NCBI RefSeq assembly: GCF_001431405.1
Contig: NZ_LDJL01000007.1
Coordinates: 248,001 to 312,000, forward strand
Length of the DNA stretch: 64,000 nt
Direction: 5' to 3'
Source of the DNA: Pseudoxanthomonas dokdonensis
Lineage (GTDB): Bacteria > Pseudomonadota > Gammaproteobacteria > Xanthomonadales > Xanthomonadaceae
Part shown: piece after piece, positions 43,101 to 53,025 of the stretch
Layout of the letters: every line of letters begins with the position of its first letter
How positions within the stretch are numbered: position 1 is the stretch's first letter
The notes under the pieces: model-generated
The model's input: the letters and a program-made list of their open reading frames with translations, nothing else
What the model was told of the DNA's origin: nothing
The model's database searches: none
Translations under genes and position numbers: made by a program

Positions 43101-46031
43101 ATGATCAACCCCAAGAAGCTGCCTAACGCGATCAAGTTCGCGTTGTTCGCCAGCGCTGTGTCGCTGACCGGCACCGCTGCTGCGCAGGACGCAGAACCCG
43201 CCCAGCAGGCCACCACGCTGGACAAGGTCCAGGTCACTGGTTCGCGCATCCGCCAGGTCGACAAGGAAACCGCCGCACCGGTGTTGTTGATCGACCGTGC
43301 CGCCATCGAGAAGCAGGGCTTCAATTCGGTCGCCGACATCCTGCAGAACGTCGCTGCCACCGGTTCGCCGGCCATCAGCCGCACCTCGCCGCTGTCCTCC
43401 GGTGAAGCCGTCGGCGGTCAGTACATCGATCTGCGCAACCTGGGCGCTGAGCGCACCCTGATCCTGGTCAATGGCAAGCGCCTTGGCGCCACCAACGGTG
43501 GTCTGCAGGACGTTGCCTCGATTCCGGCCGCAATGGTCGAGCGCGTTGAAATCCTGAAGGACGGCGCCTCCACCACCTACGGTTCCGATGCCATCGCCGG
43601 CGTGATCAACATCATCACCCGCAGCGACTTCGACGGTATGGAAGCCAATGCCTACCTCGGTCAGTACGACGAAGGCGACGGCGACCGTCAGCAGTACAGC
43701 TTCGTCATGGGCTTCACTGGCGACCGCGGCTCGTTGACCGCCGGCGTCGAGTACACCAAGGAAAATCCGGTGTGGGCTGGCGACCGCTGGTTCTCCAAGA
43801 CCACCTATCCGAGCACGCCGAAGGGCGACCGCCTGCTGGACGATCAGTCCGGCTCCAGCCGTTACAGCATTCTGCTCAACCCTACGGGTCGGGTTGATGA
43901 CAAGGGCAATCCGATCTTCGACCGTCTGACCCTGGACCGCGAAGGTGGCAACTACGACACCAGCGACATCAACAACTACCGTCCGTACAGCCGTGATCTG
44001 GATGGCACCTATCCTGGCCTGCAGTCGACCGTGTACAGCGGTATCGAGCGCAAGTCGGCATTCTTGAACGGCAAGTTCGACATCACCGAAAACGTCCGTT
44101 TCAACACCGACGTGCTGTTCACCGACCGCGACTCGTTTGCACAGAACGCGGGTTATCCGTACCAGTCCGCTGCCTGGGGCACGCCTCTGTCTGCCGATAG
44201 CGTGTTCAACCCGCGCGATGTCGACGTCAATTTCATCCGTCGTCCGTGGGAAGTGCCGCGCGGCGTTTACAACAACCTGCAGACCTTCCGTTTCACCGGC
44301 GCCCTGGAAGGCTCGTTCCAGATTGGCGACCGCTTCTGGGATTGGGATGCCGGCGCACTGTACAACCAGAACAAGGGTGTGCAGACCAGCACCGGTAACC
44401 TGAACACCGCCAATGTCGCCAATGCCGTTGGTCCGTCCTTCATCAATGCCGACGGTGTTGTCCAGTGCGGTACTGCTCCGGGTCCCAACACCTCCATCCC
44501 CTTGGGTACCGGTGGTGGCAACTGCACCCCGTGGAATCCGCTGATTCCGTACGGCATTGGCGGCGCCAACAGCCTGCAGGATCCGAACGTCATCGCCTAT
44601 CTGTACCAGCCGGGCCAGGCGATCTCGAAGACACAAACCAACGACTATTTCGCCAACCTGTCCGGTACGCTGTTCGAACTGCCGGCCGGTGATCTGGGCG
44701 TGGCAGTCGGTGTCGAGCACCGTAAGGAAAGCGGCTCGTTCTCGCCGGACGCCTTGGCACAGACCGGTGTTTCCACCGATCTGGCCTCGGGTCCGACCAG
44801 CGGCCAGTACTCGCTGGACGAAGCCTACCTGGAACTGTTGGTGCCGGTCCTCGCCGACATGCCGGGTGCGCAGGAACTCAGCCTGACCGCCGCAACCCGT
44901 TATTCGGATTACGACACCTTCGGTGACACCGTCAACAGCAAGTTCGGCTTCACCTGGAAGCCGCTCGACTCGCTGCTGGTGCGTGGTACCTGGGCAGAAG
45001 GCTTCCGTGCCCCGACCATCGCCGACCTGTACGGCGGTACCTCGGACAGCTTTGAAACCTACGCCGACCCCTGCGACAGCCAGTACGGCACGCCGACCGC
45101 TCGTTGCGCGGCCGATGGTGCAGGCGCTGGTTTCCGCCAGGCGGCTAACCGTCCGGACGGTGTCTCCAATGCCAAGTTCGACCAGTCGAACATTCCGTTC
45201 AAGTCCGGTTCCAACCCGAACCTGACTCCGGAAACGTCCGAATCGCAGACCTTGGGTCTGGTCTGGAGCCCGGGCTTCGCTGAAAACCTGAACATGAGCC
45301 TGGACTGGTGGAAGATCAAGATCGAAAACACGATCACCGCCGATGACCCGACCTCGATGCTCAACGACTGCTACGTCGCTGGCATTGAATCGCGTTGCCA
45401 AGGTCCGACCACCTTCACCCGTGACCCGAACACTGGCGCCATCACCGCGCTGAGCTTCGGTGGTCGTAACGCCGGTTACCAGCAGACCGAAGGTTTCGAT
45501 TTCGATCTGACCTACGCTCTGGATACCGACTGGGGTCGCTTCTCGCTCAATTCGCAGACCACCTACGTGGCCCAGAACGAGCTGAAGCAGGACAACTCCG
45601 ACAGCCCGCCGCTGCAGTTGAACGGCACCAGCAACAGCACCTACGGTGCCTACTTCCGCGTCCGCAGCAACCTGGGCGTGAGCTGGGACATGGGTGACTT
45701 CGGCGTGACCTGGAATGCGCGTTACTACTCCGGTCTGCGTTCGGACTGCTTGAGCCTGGAAGACTTCCCGGAAATCTGCAGCCAGCCGAACTACGCGGCT
45801 CCGGAAACCCAGGGCGAAATCGTGCCGAAGAACGAGTTGGGCGCCAACACCTTCCACGATATCCAGGGTCGCTGGAATACCCCGTGGAATGGCACCATCG
45901 CCATCGGTGTGAACAACGTGTTTGATCACAACGCCGGTGCCGATTACAACCAGCCGAACTCCGGCTACTCGTACTACGGTGGCTACGACATCGGTCGCTT
46001 CATGTACATGAAGTACCAGCAGCGCTTCTGA
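43101..46031 (+). CDS. TonB-dependent receptor (large, plug-type without regulatory domain), third copy
   Basis: The 976-residue outer-membrane receptor has a signal peptide ending AAAQD (~residue 28). Without any carboxypeptidase-like domain, the plug starts at TTLDKVQVTGSRIRQ (~38-52) and contains LRNLGAERTLILVNGKR (~112-128) and VERVEILKDGASTTYGSDAIAGVINIITR (in outline, ~148-175). The barrel ends MYMKYQQRF. This type is common in Xanthomonadales for plant- or polysaccharide-derived ligands, but the ligand cannot be read here. It has the same core promoter motif and GA-rich ribosome site as the two Oar-like receptors. A strong terminator follows. Confidence 0.93.
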   Translation: MINPKKLPNAIKFALFASAVSLTGTAAAQDAEPAQQATTLDKVQVTGSRIRQVDKETAAPVLLIDRAAIEKQGFNSVADILQNVAATGSPAISRTSPLSSGEAVGGQYIDLRNLGAERTLILVNGKRLGATNGGLQDVASIPAAMVERVEILKDGASTTYGSDAIAGVINIITRSDFDGMEANAYLGQYDEGDGDRQQYSFVMGFTGDRGSLTAGVEYTKENPVWAGDRWFSKTTYPSTPKGDRLLDDQSGSSRYSILLNPTGRVDDKGNPIFDRLTLDREGGNYDTSDINNYRPYSRDLDGTYPGLQSTVYSGIERKSAFLNGKFDITENVRFNTDVLFTDRDSFAQNAGYPYQSAAWGTPLSADSVFNPRDVDVNFIRRPWEVPRGVYNNLQTFRFTGALEGSFQIGDRFWDWDAGALYNQNKGVQTSTGNLNTANVANAVGPSFINADGVVQCGTAPGPNTSIPLGTGGGNCTPWNPLIPYGIGGANSLQDPNVIAYLYQPGQAISKTQTNDYFANLSGTLFELPAGDLGVAVGVEHRKESGSFSPDALAQTGVSTDLASGPTSGQYSLDEAYLELLVPVLADMPGAQELSLTAATRYSDYDTFGDTVNSKFGFTWKPLDSLLVRGTWAEGFRAPTIADLYGGTSDSFETYADPCDSQYGTPTARCAADGAGAGFRQAANRPDGVSNAKFDQSNIPFKSGSNPNLTPETSESQTLGLVWSPGFAENLNMSLDWWKIKIENTITADDPTSMLNDCYVAGIESRCQGPTTFTRDPNTGAITALSFGGRNAGYQQTEGFDFDLTYALDTDWGRFSLNSQTTYVAQNELKQDNSDSPPLQLNGTSNSTYGAYFRVRSNLGVSWDMGDFGVTWNARYYSGLRSDCLSLEDFPEICSQPNYAAPETQGEIVPKNELGANTFHDIQGRWNTPWNGTIAIGVNNVFDHNAGADYNQPNSGYSYYGGYDIGRFMYMKYQQRF

Positions 46032-46064
46032 TCCCGGTCAGAGACCTGTCGTAAAGCAGTACAG

Positions 46065-46095
46065 CCATGGCCCCGCAAGGGGCCATGGTTTTTTT
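46065..46095 (+). terminator. Rho-independent terminator of third receptor
   Basis: CCATGGCCCC / GGGGCCATGG (46065-46074, 46079-46088) with a GCAA loop is followed by seven T residues. Confidence 0.95.
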
Positions 46096-46571
46096 GTGCA
46101 TGGAAACAATGGCTGTTCCAACCCTTGCCGCGTGCGGGCAGCATTCGCTTGGCGTCATTGCGCTGCTGGACAGCCGGTGCGGTATCGGCTGGCTGCGACA
46201 GGGAGCCAACTGCGGATGACGCGCAGCACCGGTCCCTGTTGCCGGGTGACCAGGGGTAGGGTGTTGCAAACTCCGTCATCGCACAGCTCCTCTGGTTCAA
46301 CGCCCATGATTGCGGTTGGGGCGCATTTGGCTTTCGTGCAATGCGGAGGGCCGCGAAGGTGCTAGAGGACATGCGTTGTGCGGATGGATCAGGACAGGGG
46401 CTTGCTCTGCTGCATGTGATGCATATTCCGCAGTTCCTGCTTGCATGAGGATGCTTTCAGCGCAGTTCCGGAAAAGGGTGCGGAAATGGTCCTTGCGATA
46501 GTGGGGCGCAGGGACTCTATTGAAACCGTCCGCACGGAAACAAGCTGCTGGCTGTCCAAATAGCGGGCATG
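46096..46571. other. 476-bp stretch without a recognisable gene
   Basis: Short frames on both strands show no family motif and no ribosome site. It contains CCAGGGGTAGGG (46250-46261), a 12-mer also found at 63591-63602 before the type V secreted protein. The stretch may be a remnant of a lost gene or may hold an unrecognised small RNA. Confidence 0.4.
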
Positions 46572-46592
46572 AAAAAAGCCCTCGGAGGGCTT
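46572..46592 (-). terminator. Rho-independent terminator on minus strand for the gene ending at 46700
   Basis: AAGCCCT / AGGGCTT (46576-46582, 46586-46592) is followed on the minus strand by six T residues (46577-46572). Confidence 0.8.
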
Positions 46593-46699
46593 GTGCTGTC
46601 GGCCAGGCCTGGCGGTATCACTGACATCGGCTGCTGGGCAGAACCACTTGGATGGAAAAGTCACCAGCGCGTGGGCTGGCAGCAGCCAGTGGGGGTGAA

Positions 46700-47566
46700 T
46701 CAAAGATCCTGTTCGTAGCGGACGTAGGGCACGGTGCCTTCGTCGCTGCCGTCATTGGTCATCGAGAACGGATTCTTGCCGCGGGTGACGACGTTCTCGG
46801 CACCGACGGTCAATTGCGCGCTCCACGGGGTGCGCCAGGTGATGCCCAGACCGAGGCCTTCCCATTTGTCCGGCTGGCCGGGGACATCGACCACGCGGCC
46901 GATGATGTTGGCGCTGAACGGGCCGTAGCCGCCGCCGAAGTTGAGGCTCTTGCTGTTCCACTGGTCGGCGAATGCCGGCAGGTCGGTAGCCGGCACCAGG
47001 CGGGCACGGGCGACGGTGCCGCCAATCGAAACAAAACCGCTGTTGCCGATGTTCTTCTGGCCGAACACGGTCAGATCATTCTGTTCGACCCGGTTGCCGG
47101 CGCCTTTGCCAGCGGCCAGCCAGGCCGGCAGGGTGTCACGGCCGGTCCCGGCCGAGATGCCCAGCTTGCCACCCGGACGGGCGATGGCAGTGGTCAGGTT
47201 GATGTGCTGGCTGTCGCTATCGCCGTCGTCGTCGCCGAGCGAGGCCAGCATGCAATGGCTGGCCAGGTTGCTGATGGTGTTGACCACGCCGGTCTTGCGA
47301 TTGCAGACCAGGCCCAGCGAATCACCGGCTTCCAGCCCGAACGCAGCGCTGAGGGTGTTGCTGCCGAAGCGCCAGCGAGCGCCGGCGCTGGCTTCACCAG
47401 TCGGTTCCAGCAGCAGCACGCCTTCCAGCTTGCCGTCGGTGTTGTTCCACACCGGCAGCGCGGTGGCTTTGGCATCGGCCGTACGGGCGTTCTGCGCACT
47501 CGCGTCCGTTGCCGCACCCAGTGCGACCAGCAGACTCAGCGACAGTGGCAGGTAACGCTTGAACAT
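46700..47566 (-). CDS. Exported protein of unknown function, probable outer-membrane beta protein
   Basis: The 288-residue protein uses the ATG at 47566, right before a good signal peptide (FKRYLPLSLSLLVALGA; cleavage near ASAQ, ~residue 25); a start 54 bp upstream would add a basic tail. The mature part is Gly-rich with alternating strands (GARWRFGSNTLSAAFGLEAGD, LNFGGGYGPFSANIIGRV, LGLGITWRTPWSAQLTVGAENV in outline) and a C-terminal VRYEQDL, which fits a small beta-barrel or lipid-facing beta sheet. An acidic loop (GDDDGDSDS) may bind cations. I do not recognise a named family. It has its own terminator at 46572-46592. Confidence 0.75.
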   Translation of the reverse strand: MFKRYLPLSLSLLVALGAATDASAQNARTADAKATALPVWNNTDGKLEGVLLLEPTGEASAGARWRFGSNTLSAAFGLEAGDSLGLVCNRKTGVVNTISNLASHCMLASLGDDDGDSDSQHINLTTAIARPGGKLGISAGTGRDTLPAWLAAGKGAGNRVEQNDLTVFGQKNIGNSGFVSIGGTVARARLVPATDLPAFADQWNSKSLNFGGGYGPFSANIIGRVVDVPGQPDKWEGLGLGITWRTPWSAQLTVGAENVVTRGKNPFSMTNDGSDEGTVPYVRYEQDL

Positions 47567-47681
47567 GGCTCGATTCAGGCTCCGGGTGACAGATGCCAAA
47601 CAACGGCGGAGGGGACCCAATGCTACGCGTTTTATGTTTATTTAACAAGTTGCCGTAGCCGTCAAACGCCAGCCGCAGCAA

Positions 47682-48566
47682 CTATTGAAGCCGTGGTGGC
47701 GCTGGCACTTCGACTGCGGATTGAGCAAAAAGTTCCTCGATCTGGGCGGCATCGAAACCGTATTCCTGCCCACAGAACTCACAACGCACCTCCGCATGCC
47801 CGTCGGCCAGCGCTGCAGTTGCCTCCTCCTGCCCCAAGGATTGCAGCATGCTCTCAACCCGCGCCCGAGAGCAAGAGCAAGCGAAAGAAATTGCGCGTTC
47901 GGTCAGTATTTGCGGGTTTTCCTCGTGAAACAGCCGGTACAACAGGGTTTCCGTGTGCGCTTGCAGCAATTCCGCGCCGCCCAGGGTGTCGAACAGGGCG
48001 CCGACGCGGTTCCAGCCGTCGACGTCGCCCTCGTCACCGGGCAGCTTCTGCAGCATGATCCCGGCCACGCCATCGGCGGTGGCGGCCAGCAGCAGCCGGG
48101 TCGGCAACTGCTCGGACTGGCGGAAGTAACCCTCGAAGGCTTCGTCAAGGGTGCTGGCCTGCAGGCCGACCAGGCTCTGATAGCGCTGCGGCTCGCGTGG
48201 ATCCAGGCCCGGATTTTCGATGGTGATGGCCAGCAGCGTGCCGTCACCCAGGGTGCTGAGATCGCGCGGCGCGTCCTGGCCGTCGGCGAGCTGGACGATG
48301 CCACGCAGGGTGCCGGCGGCGGTGCATTCGGCAAACAGGGTGCGGATCGGACCGTCACCGCGCAGCTGGATCGAAAGGCGTCCATCGACCTTGGTGTGGC
48401 CGGTGAACAGAACCGCGGCGGCACAGGCCTGGCCCAGCAGTTCGGTCGCATTGGGCGGATAGTCCGCGCGCTGCTGCACGTCGCGCCAGGCATCGGTCAA
48501 CTGCACATGCACGCCGCGTACGCCGGCTTGCGGCAGCAGGAAGCGGGTCTGGGTATCGGTGCTCAC
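47682..48566 (-). CDS. hslO: Redox-regulated chaperone Hsp33
   Basis: The 294-residue cytoplasmic chaperone is activated by oxidation of its zinc centre. The N-terminal domain has [32 protein letters not shown] (in outline, ~42-72). The C-terminal zinc motif is C-S-C (in FACSCSR, ~residue 231) and C-E-F-C (in [12 protein letters not shown], ~residue 264), that is, the CxC...CxxC set. Length is normal. It is divergent from mtgA with 107 bp between them. Confidence 0.96.
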   Translation of the reverse strand: MSTDTQTRFLLPQAGVRGVHVQLTDAWRDVQQRADYPPNATELLGQACAAAVLFTGHTKVDGRLSIQLRGDGPIRTLFAECTAAGTLRGIVQLADGQDAPRDLSTLGDGTLLAITIENPGLDPREPQRYQSLVGLQASTLDEAFEGYFRQSEQLPTRLLLAATADGVAGIMLQKLPGDEGDVDGWNRVGALFDTLGGAELLQAHTETLLYRLFHEENPQILTERAISFACSCSRARVESMLQSLGQEEATAALADGHAEVRCEFCGQEYGFDAAQIEELFAQSAVEVPAPPRLQ

Positions 48567-48673
48567 GAGGGGTCCTTGGCGGCGCGGCCGCTGTATGCGT
48601 CAATCCACACAGATGTGGGCGCGCCCTCGCCGATCCAATAGCTGGCCAGCGCTGGCGGCGGCGGGCAGACAGG

Positions 48674-49453
48674 ATGAAGGATAGCCGCCAGAATAGGGTC
48701 TGGTTATTCGCCAAGGCAGGTGTGCACACCGTGGTTCCCTCACCGAAAAGAAGCCGCTTCCGGCGCTGGCTGCGTTGGCTGCTGGCACTGCCATTCCTGT
48801 TTGCCGCCGCCAGCGTGCTGCAGGTGGCGGCGTTGCGGTTCATCGATCCGCCGTTTTCCGCATTCATGCTGGAGCGGCAGATGGAAGCGTGGGGCGATGG
48901 CGATTGGGGCTTTCGTTATGTCTACGACTGGCGCGATCTGGACCGGATCGCCAGCAGCCTGCCATTGTCGGTGATCGCCGCCGAAGACCAGAAGTTCGCC
49001 ACCCATCGCGGCTTCGACCTGCAGGCCATCGAGAAGGCCCGGGTCAACAACGCCAAGGGACGGCGGGTCCGTGGCGCCAGCACCTTGAGCCAGCAGGTCG
49101 CCAAGAATCTGTTCCTGTGGCAGGGCCGCAGTTGGCTGCGCAAGGGCATCGAGGCGTGGTACACGGTGTTGATCGAAGCTTTGTGGTCGAAGCAGCGGAT
49201 CATCGAAATGCACGTCAACATTGCCGAATTCGGAGATGGCGTCTACGGCGCGCAGGCTGCTGCCCGCGAGTTCTGGGGCCGCGATGCCGCCGACCTGAGC
49301 GCCGAACAGAGTGCGCGCCTGGCCGCGGTATTGCCGGCACCGCGCCGCTATAACGCCCGCGACCCCGGACCTTACGTGCAGCGGCGGGCCAACTGGATCC
49401 AGCGCCAGGTCCGCCAACTGGGTGGCAAAAGCTATCTGGAGGGCCTGAAGTGA
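48674..49453 (+). CDS. mtgA: Monofunctional biosynthetic peptidoglycan transglycosylase
   Basis: The protein has up to 259 residues: a short cytoplasmic tail, one TM helix (~residues 35-52) and a GT51 domain. GT51 motifs are present: [18 protein letters not shown] (~102-119) with the catalytic Glu, [16 protein letters not shown] (~133-148), [32 protein letters not shown] in outline (~156-188), and [12 protein letters not shown]. It polymerises lipid II glycan strands in the periplasm. The ATG at 48674 is one choice; a GTG at 48731 with AAGGCAGG before it would give a 240-residue protein and is as likely. It overlaps the GT2 gene by 4 bp. Confidence 0.95.
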   Translation: MKDSRQNRVWLFAKAGVHTVVPSPKRSRFRRWLRWLLALPFLFAAASVLQVAALRFIDPPFSAFMLERQMEAWGDGDWGFRYVYDWRDLDRIASSLPLSVIAAEDQKFATHRGFDLQAIEKARVNNAKGRRVRGASTLSQQVAKNLFLWQGRSWLRKGIEAWYTVLIEALWSKQRIIEMHVNIAEFGDGVYGAQAAAREFWGRDAADLSAEQSARLAAVLPAPRRYNARDPGPYVQRRANWIQRQVRQLGGKSYLEGLK

Positions 49454-50493
49454 ACACAGCTGGGGCCACCCCGACGGAGACGCCACTGTTGACCGTGCTG
49501 ATTGCCGCGCACAACGAGGCCGAGGCGTTGCCGGTGCTGCATCCGCGCCTGCGCGAGGCGCTGGCCAGCCTTGGCGGCGTGCGCACGCGGGTGTTGTATG
49601 TCGATGACGGCAGCAGCGATGAGACCTGGGCACAACTGCTGTTGCTGGCCGCTGGCGATCCGCAGGTCGGCCTGTTGCGGCTGTCGCGCAACTTCGGCAA
49701 GGAGGCCGCGCTGACCGCCGGTCTGGACCATGTCGAAGACGGCGCGGTGGTGATCCTGGATGCCGATGGCCAGGACCCGCCTGAATTGATAACCGAATTC
49801 GTCCGGCTATGGCGTGAAGGCTATGACAACGTGCATGGCACCCGTATCCAGCGCGAGGGTGAAAGCTGGCTCAAACGCAGTACCGCGCATGCGTTCTATC
49901 GCGTGATCGGACGGCTGTCGGCCACCCCGATCCCGGCTGACACCGGCGATTTCCGTTTGTTGTCGCCACGCAGCGTGGCCGCGTTGAAACAGTTGCGCGA
50001 ACGCCATCGCTTCATGAAGGGTCTGTTCGGCTGGGTTGGTTACCGGCAGATATCGGTACCGTACCGGCGCGAGCCGCGCGTGGCCGGCGACAGCAAGTTC
50101 GGCTTCTGGCGCTTGTGGAACTTCGCACTCGAGGGCATCACCAGCTTTTCCACCGCGCCGCTGCGCGCCACCACCTATGTCGGCGTGCTGACCGCGCTGC
50201 TGGCGTTTGCGTTTGCGCTCTGGGTGGTGTTGAAGGCGGTGCTGTGGGGCGACCCGGTGGCCGGTTGGCCGACCATGATGGCGGTGATCCTGATGCTGGG
50301 CGGGGTCCAGCTGGTGGCGCTGGGATTGATTGGCGAATACCTGGGCCGCCTGTACGACGAATCCAAGCAGCGGCCGATTTATCTGGTCGACGTATGGCAA
50401 CCGGGTGAAGCAGGAGTATGCTTGCCAGAACCTGGCCAGCAAGGAGCAAACCATGCGTACAGTCCGTCAATTACTGGGCGAGAAGACCGCTGA
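49450..50493 (+). CDS. Family 2 glycosyltransferase (DPM1/ArnC-like), membrane
   Basis: The 347-residue protein has a GT-A domain with [14 protein letters not shown] (~16-30), [11 protein letters not shown] (~50-60), [16 protein letters not shown] (~79-94) and DADGQDPPE (~103-111), the DxD-like metal site. A late [12 protein letters not shown] loop (~187-198) is also typical of polyprenyl-phosphate glycosyltransferases. Two C-terminal TM helices lie at ~240-265 and ~275-300. The start is a GTG at 49450 overlapping the mtgA stop. It likely adds a sugar to a polyprenyl phosphate. The last ~30 residues run into the CBS gene and look non-conserved. Confidence 0.88.
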   Translation: MNTAGATPTETPLLTVLIAAHNEAEALPVLHPRLREALASLGGVRTRVLYVDDGSSDETWAQLLLLAAGDPQVGLLRLSRNFGKEAALTAGLDHVEDGAVVILDADGQDPPELITEFVRLWREGYDNVHGTRIQREGESWLKRSTAHAFYRVIGRLSATPIPADTGDFRLLSPRSVAALKQLRERHRFMKGLFGWVGYRQISVPYRREPRVAGDSKFGFWRLWNFALEGITSFSTAPLRATTYVGVLTALLAFAFALWVVLKAVLWGDPVAGWPTMMAVILMLGGVQLVALGLIGEYLGRLYDESKQRPIYLVDVWQPGEAGVCLPEPGQQGANHAYSPSITGREDR

Positions 50494-50881
50494 AGTCCAT
50501 GCGGTGGGGTCGGATGCCTCGGTCCTGGATGCGATCCGGCTGATGGCGGAGAAGGGAGTCGGGGCGGTGCTGGTGATCGACGGGACACGCCTGAGCGGCA
50601 TCCTTTCCGAACGCGATTACGCGCGCAAGATCGTGCTCCAGGGGCGCTCGTCATCGAGTACGCCGGTGCGCGACATCATGACCGCGGAGTTGATCACCGT
50701 GGGTCTGGATGACAACGTCGACAACTGCATGCAACTGGTCACCCGTAACCGCATCCGTCACCTGCCGGTGATGAGCGATGGCAGCGTCGTCGGCGTCATC
50801 TCGATCGGTGATCTGGTCAAGGCGGTGATCGAGGATCAGCAGGTGCAGCTGGACCAGCTGCAGCGCTACATCGCCAGCTGA
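50453..50881 (+). CDS. CBS-pair domain protein
   Basis: The 142-residue protein is two CBS domains: VHAVGSDASVLDAIRLMAEKGVGAVLVID (~16-44) with GILSERDYARK, and the second with DIMTAELITVGLDDNVDNCMQLVTRNRIRHLPVMSDG in outline (~74-112) and GVISIGDLVKAVIED. CBS pairs bind adenine nucleotides and sense energy state. The start is ATG at 50453 after AAGGAG (50441-50446). It begins inside the 3' end of the GT2 gene, in another frame, with a 41-bp overlap. Partner protein is unknown. Confidence 0.93.
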   Translation: MRTVRQLLGEKTAEVHAVGSDASVLDAIRLMAEKGVGAVLVIDGTRLSGILSERDYARKIVLQGRSSSSTPVRDIMTAELITVGLDDNVDNCMQLVTRNRIRHLPVMSDGSVVGVISIGDLVKAVIEDQQVQLDQLQRYIAS

Positions 50882-50937
50882 TCCACAGCGGCCCAGACAC
50901 GCAGCGTCGTGGCCGACGCCCGCACGGGCGCCGCTGT

Positions 50938-52911
50938 TTACTTGGCATACTGGCCGCCACAGCCACTGTCCTCGCCCGGGCCCAGTTCCAGGGTCGCCAA
51001 CAGGGCCGCCGGCGGCGCGATGCTGCCCAGCGCCAGGGCCACCGCACCGCGCAGGCCCAGGCGGGCGAAATCAGGATGGAATGACGGGTCCTTGAAGGTG
51101 CCGCCGATGACCAGTGGCGAACGCAGCGCGACGATGCTGCGATCCTTTGGCCGCGGGCGCAGCTCCAGATCCAGGGTTTCGTCCTTCAGGCTGATGTCGC
51201 CCTTGCCGACGATGATGGTGTCAGTGCTGTCGAACGCCAGGCTGCGGGTATGCATGACCCCCTGCCTGAGATCGAAATCACCGAAGGCACAGCGCACCGG
51301 TACCTGTTTGTCATCGGTCAGCAGGAACTTCAATGATTCGGCCACGTCCAGCCCGGCCAGCTCCATCAGCAGATTGCTGATCCGGCCCTTGCCCATGCCG
51401 AGGGTGGCGTCGCCGTTGGCGCTGCCGAGAATCGCGGCGATTGAATTGCCGGTGCCGTTGATGACCACATTGCCGCCGATGCGGCCAATCGCGGTCCTGG
51501 TCAGTTCGGCATCGGGGAACAGCTTGCCCAGGTCGAGCTTGCTGACCGCTACATCGGCGCGGGTGCGGATGGTCGGGCGACTGGCATCCATCTGGATGGT
51601 CGAACGGATATCGCCGCTGGCGACGCCGAAGTTCAGCGGGTCCAGACGCAGCACGCCGGCTTTCAGTTTCAGGTGCGCGTCCATGTCGTCGATCGGCAAT
51701 GACGGCGCGTTGATGCGCTTGGCTTTCAGCACCACGTCGGCATCCATTGAACGCAGTTTGCCCAGATCGTACGGCGTGTCCGGCAGGACCCTGGCTGACG
51801 CGGTCTGTTGTGCCGATTGCCTGCGTTGCTGTGGATTGGCTGATTCGCTGGCACCGGTTTGCGGTTGACCGCCGACAAAGCCTGCGAGGTCATCGAAGTC
51901 CAGACGTTTCGACACCAGATCGGCTTTCAGGAAGGGTCGCTCGCCGCCGACGGTGACCGCCGCATCACCGCCCAGATCACTGTCACCGACCTTGCCGGTG
52001 AAGTCGTCGTAACGCCAGGTATTGCCGTCACGGGTAAAGCGACCATCCAGTTGGTACGGCGGGGTCGACGGAATCGCCACGCCTATCAGCGGGTACAGGT
52101 CCTCGAGGTCCTGGCCTGACAAGGCCAGTTTGAGATCGAAGTCCTGCAGGCTGAGCGGATTGACCAGCTGGCCGCGCGCGTGGGCATGGGTGGGGCCGGC
52201 TGAGGCCCGCAGATCCAGATGGAAGGGACGCTCGCTGTTGGTCAGTTCCAGCGGCGACTCGGCGGTGCCCTTGAGGGTGAAGGCATTGCCGGCCCATTTG
52301 CCCTTGCCGGCAATGGCCACGGGAGCACTGTCGGCAGGATTGTCCGGCTTCATGCTGTTGAGCCGGATGTCGATATCGGTCTTCTCGGCAGCATCGACAA
52401 ACGACAGCCGGCCATCCTCGATCCACAGTTTGCGCAACACCGGTGGCTTGCCGTCACCGTCGGACGGCTTGAAGACCCAGTTGCCCTTGCCCTTGGGGCC
52501 GGTTTCCAGGCGCAGCAGCGGCTTGTCCAGGCGGATCTCGGCGACATCGACTTTGCCGCGCAACAGCGGCCAGAACATCACGTCCACTTCCGCTTGCCGG
52601 GCGGCGGCCATGTTCGGCAGGCGCGCCCAGGGGGCATTGCCGAACTCCAGTTGCGAAGCACGGATGGTGATCCGGCGTCCCAGATCGACATCGAGGTCAC
52701 CGCCAATATGGAAGCTGCGGCCGGTGCGTGCGGTGACCGCGCGCTCGACCGGGCCCTTGAACCAGTTCCAGTCGAACAACACCAGCAGGACCACCAGCGC
52801 GGCCGCGATGCTGCCCAGGATCCACCAGCCACGCCGCGAAGGGCCACGCCATTTGCGCGGCCCGCGCGCCGACTTGGCAGCCATGGTTTTTCCGTCGACG
52901 GTGCTGTTCAT
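50938..52911 (-). CDS. AsmA family protein
   Basis: The 657-residue protein has an N-terminal TM helix (~residues 28-46; WWILGSIAAALVVLLVLFDW) followed by the AsmA-type N-terminal chorein-like region (FKGPVERAVTARTGRSFHIGGDLDVDLGRRITIRA in outline, ~50-85) and a long beta-rich body with the late AsmA-like segment IGGNVVINGTGNSIAAILGSANGDATL (~490-516). AsmA proteins are anchored in the inner membrane, face the periplasm and are thought to affect lipid or outer-membrane protein transport. A later in-frame ATG (52884) is an alternative start. Confidence 0.9.
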   Translation of the reverse strand: MNSTVDGKTMAAKSARGPRKWRGPSRRGWWILGSIAAALVVLLVLFDWNWFKGPVERAVTARTGRSFHIGGDLDVDLGRRITIRASQLEFGNAPWARLPNMAAARQAEVDVMFWPLLRGKVDVAEIRLDKPLLRLETGPKGKGNWVFKPSDGDGKPPVLRKLWIEDGRLSFVDAAEKTDIDIRLNSMKPDNPADSAPVAIAGKGKWAGNAFTLKGTAESPLELTNSERPFHLDLRASAGPTHAHARGQLVNPLSLQDFDLKLALSGQDLEDLYPLIGVAIPSTPPYQLDGRFTRDGNTWRYDDFTGKVGDSDLGGDAAVTVGGERPFLKADLVSKRLDFDDLAGFVGGQPQTGASESANPQQRRQSAQQTASARVLPDTPYDLGKLRSMDADVVLKAKRINAPSLPIDDMDAHLKLKAGVLRLDPLNFGVASGDIRSTIQMDASRPTIRTRADVAVSKLDLGKLFPDAELTRTAIGRIGGNVVINGTGNSIAAILGSANGDATLGMGKGRISNLLMELAGLDVAESLKFLLTDDKQVPVRCAFGDFDLRQGVMHTRSLAFDSTDTIIVGKGDISLKDETLDLELRPRPKDRSIVALRSPLVIGGTFKDPSFHPDFARLGLRGAVALALGSIAPPAALLATLELGPGEDSGCGGQYAK

Positions 52912-53025
52912 GCCGACAATATCGGCAAGCGCTTGTTCAGATACCGCGAAAATGGCGCGAATGCCCGGCCTGGAAGTTCAGGCGATGGACATCTTGCCAG
53001 GCGCGACGGCCAGGCCAGGCAGCGC

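Noticed and set aside
43098-45929. A 943-codon open frame antisense to the third receptor
   Set aside because: The sense strand is an unmistakable TonB-dependent receptor; the antisense product has no recognisable domain and is a GC-bias artefact.
46096-46372. A 129-codon minus-strand frame reaching into the third receptor's 3' end
   Set aside because: It crosses the receptor terminator, has no ribosome site and its sequence is not protein-like.
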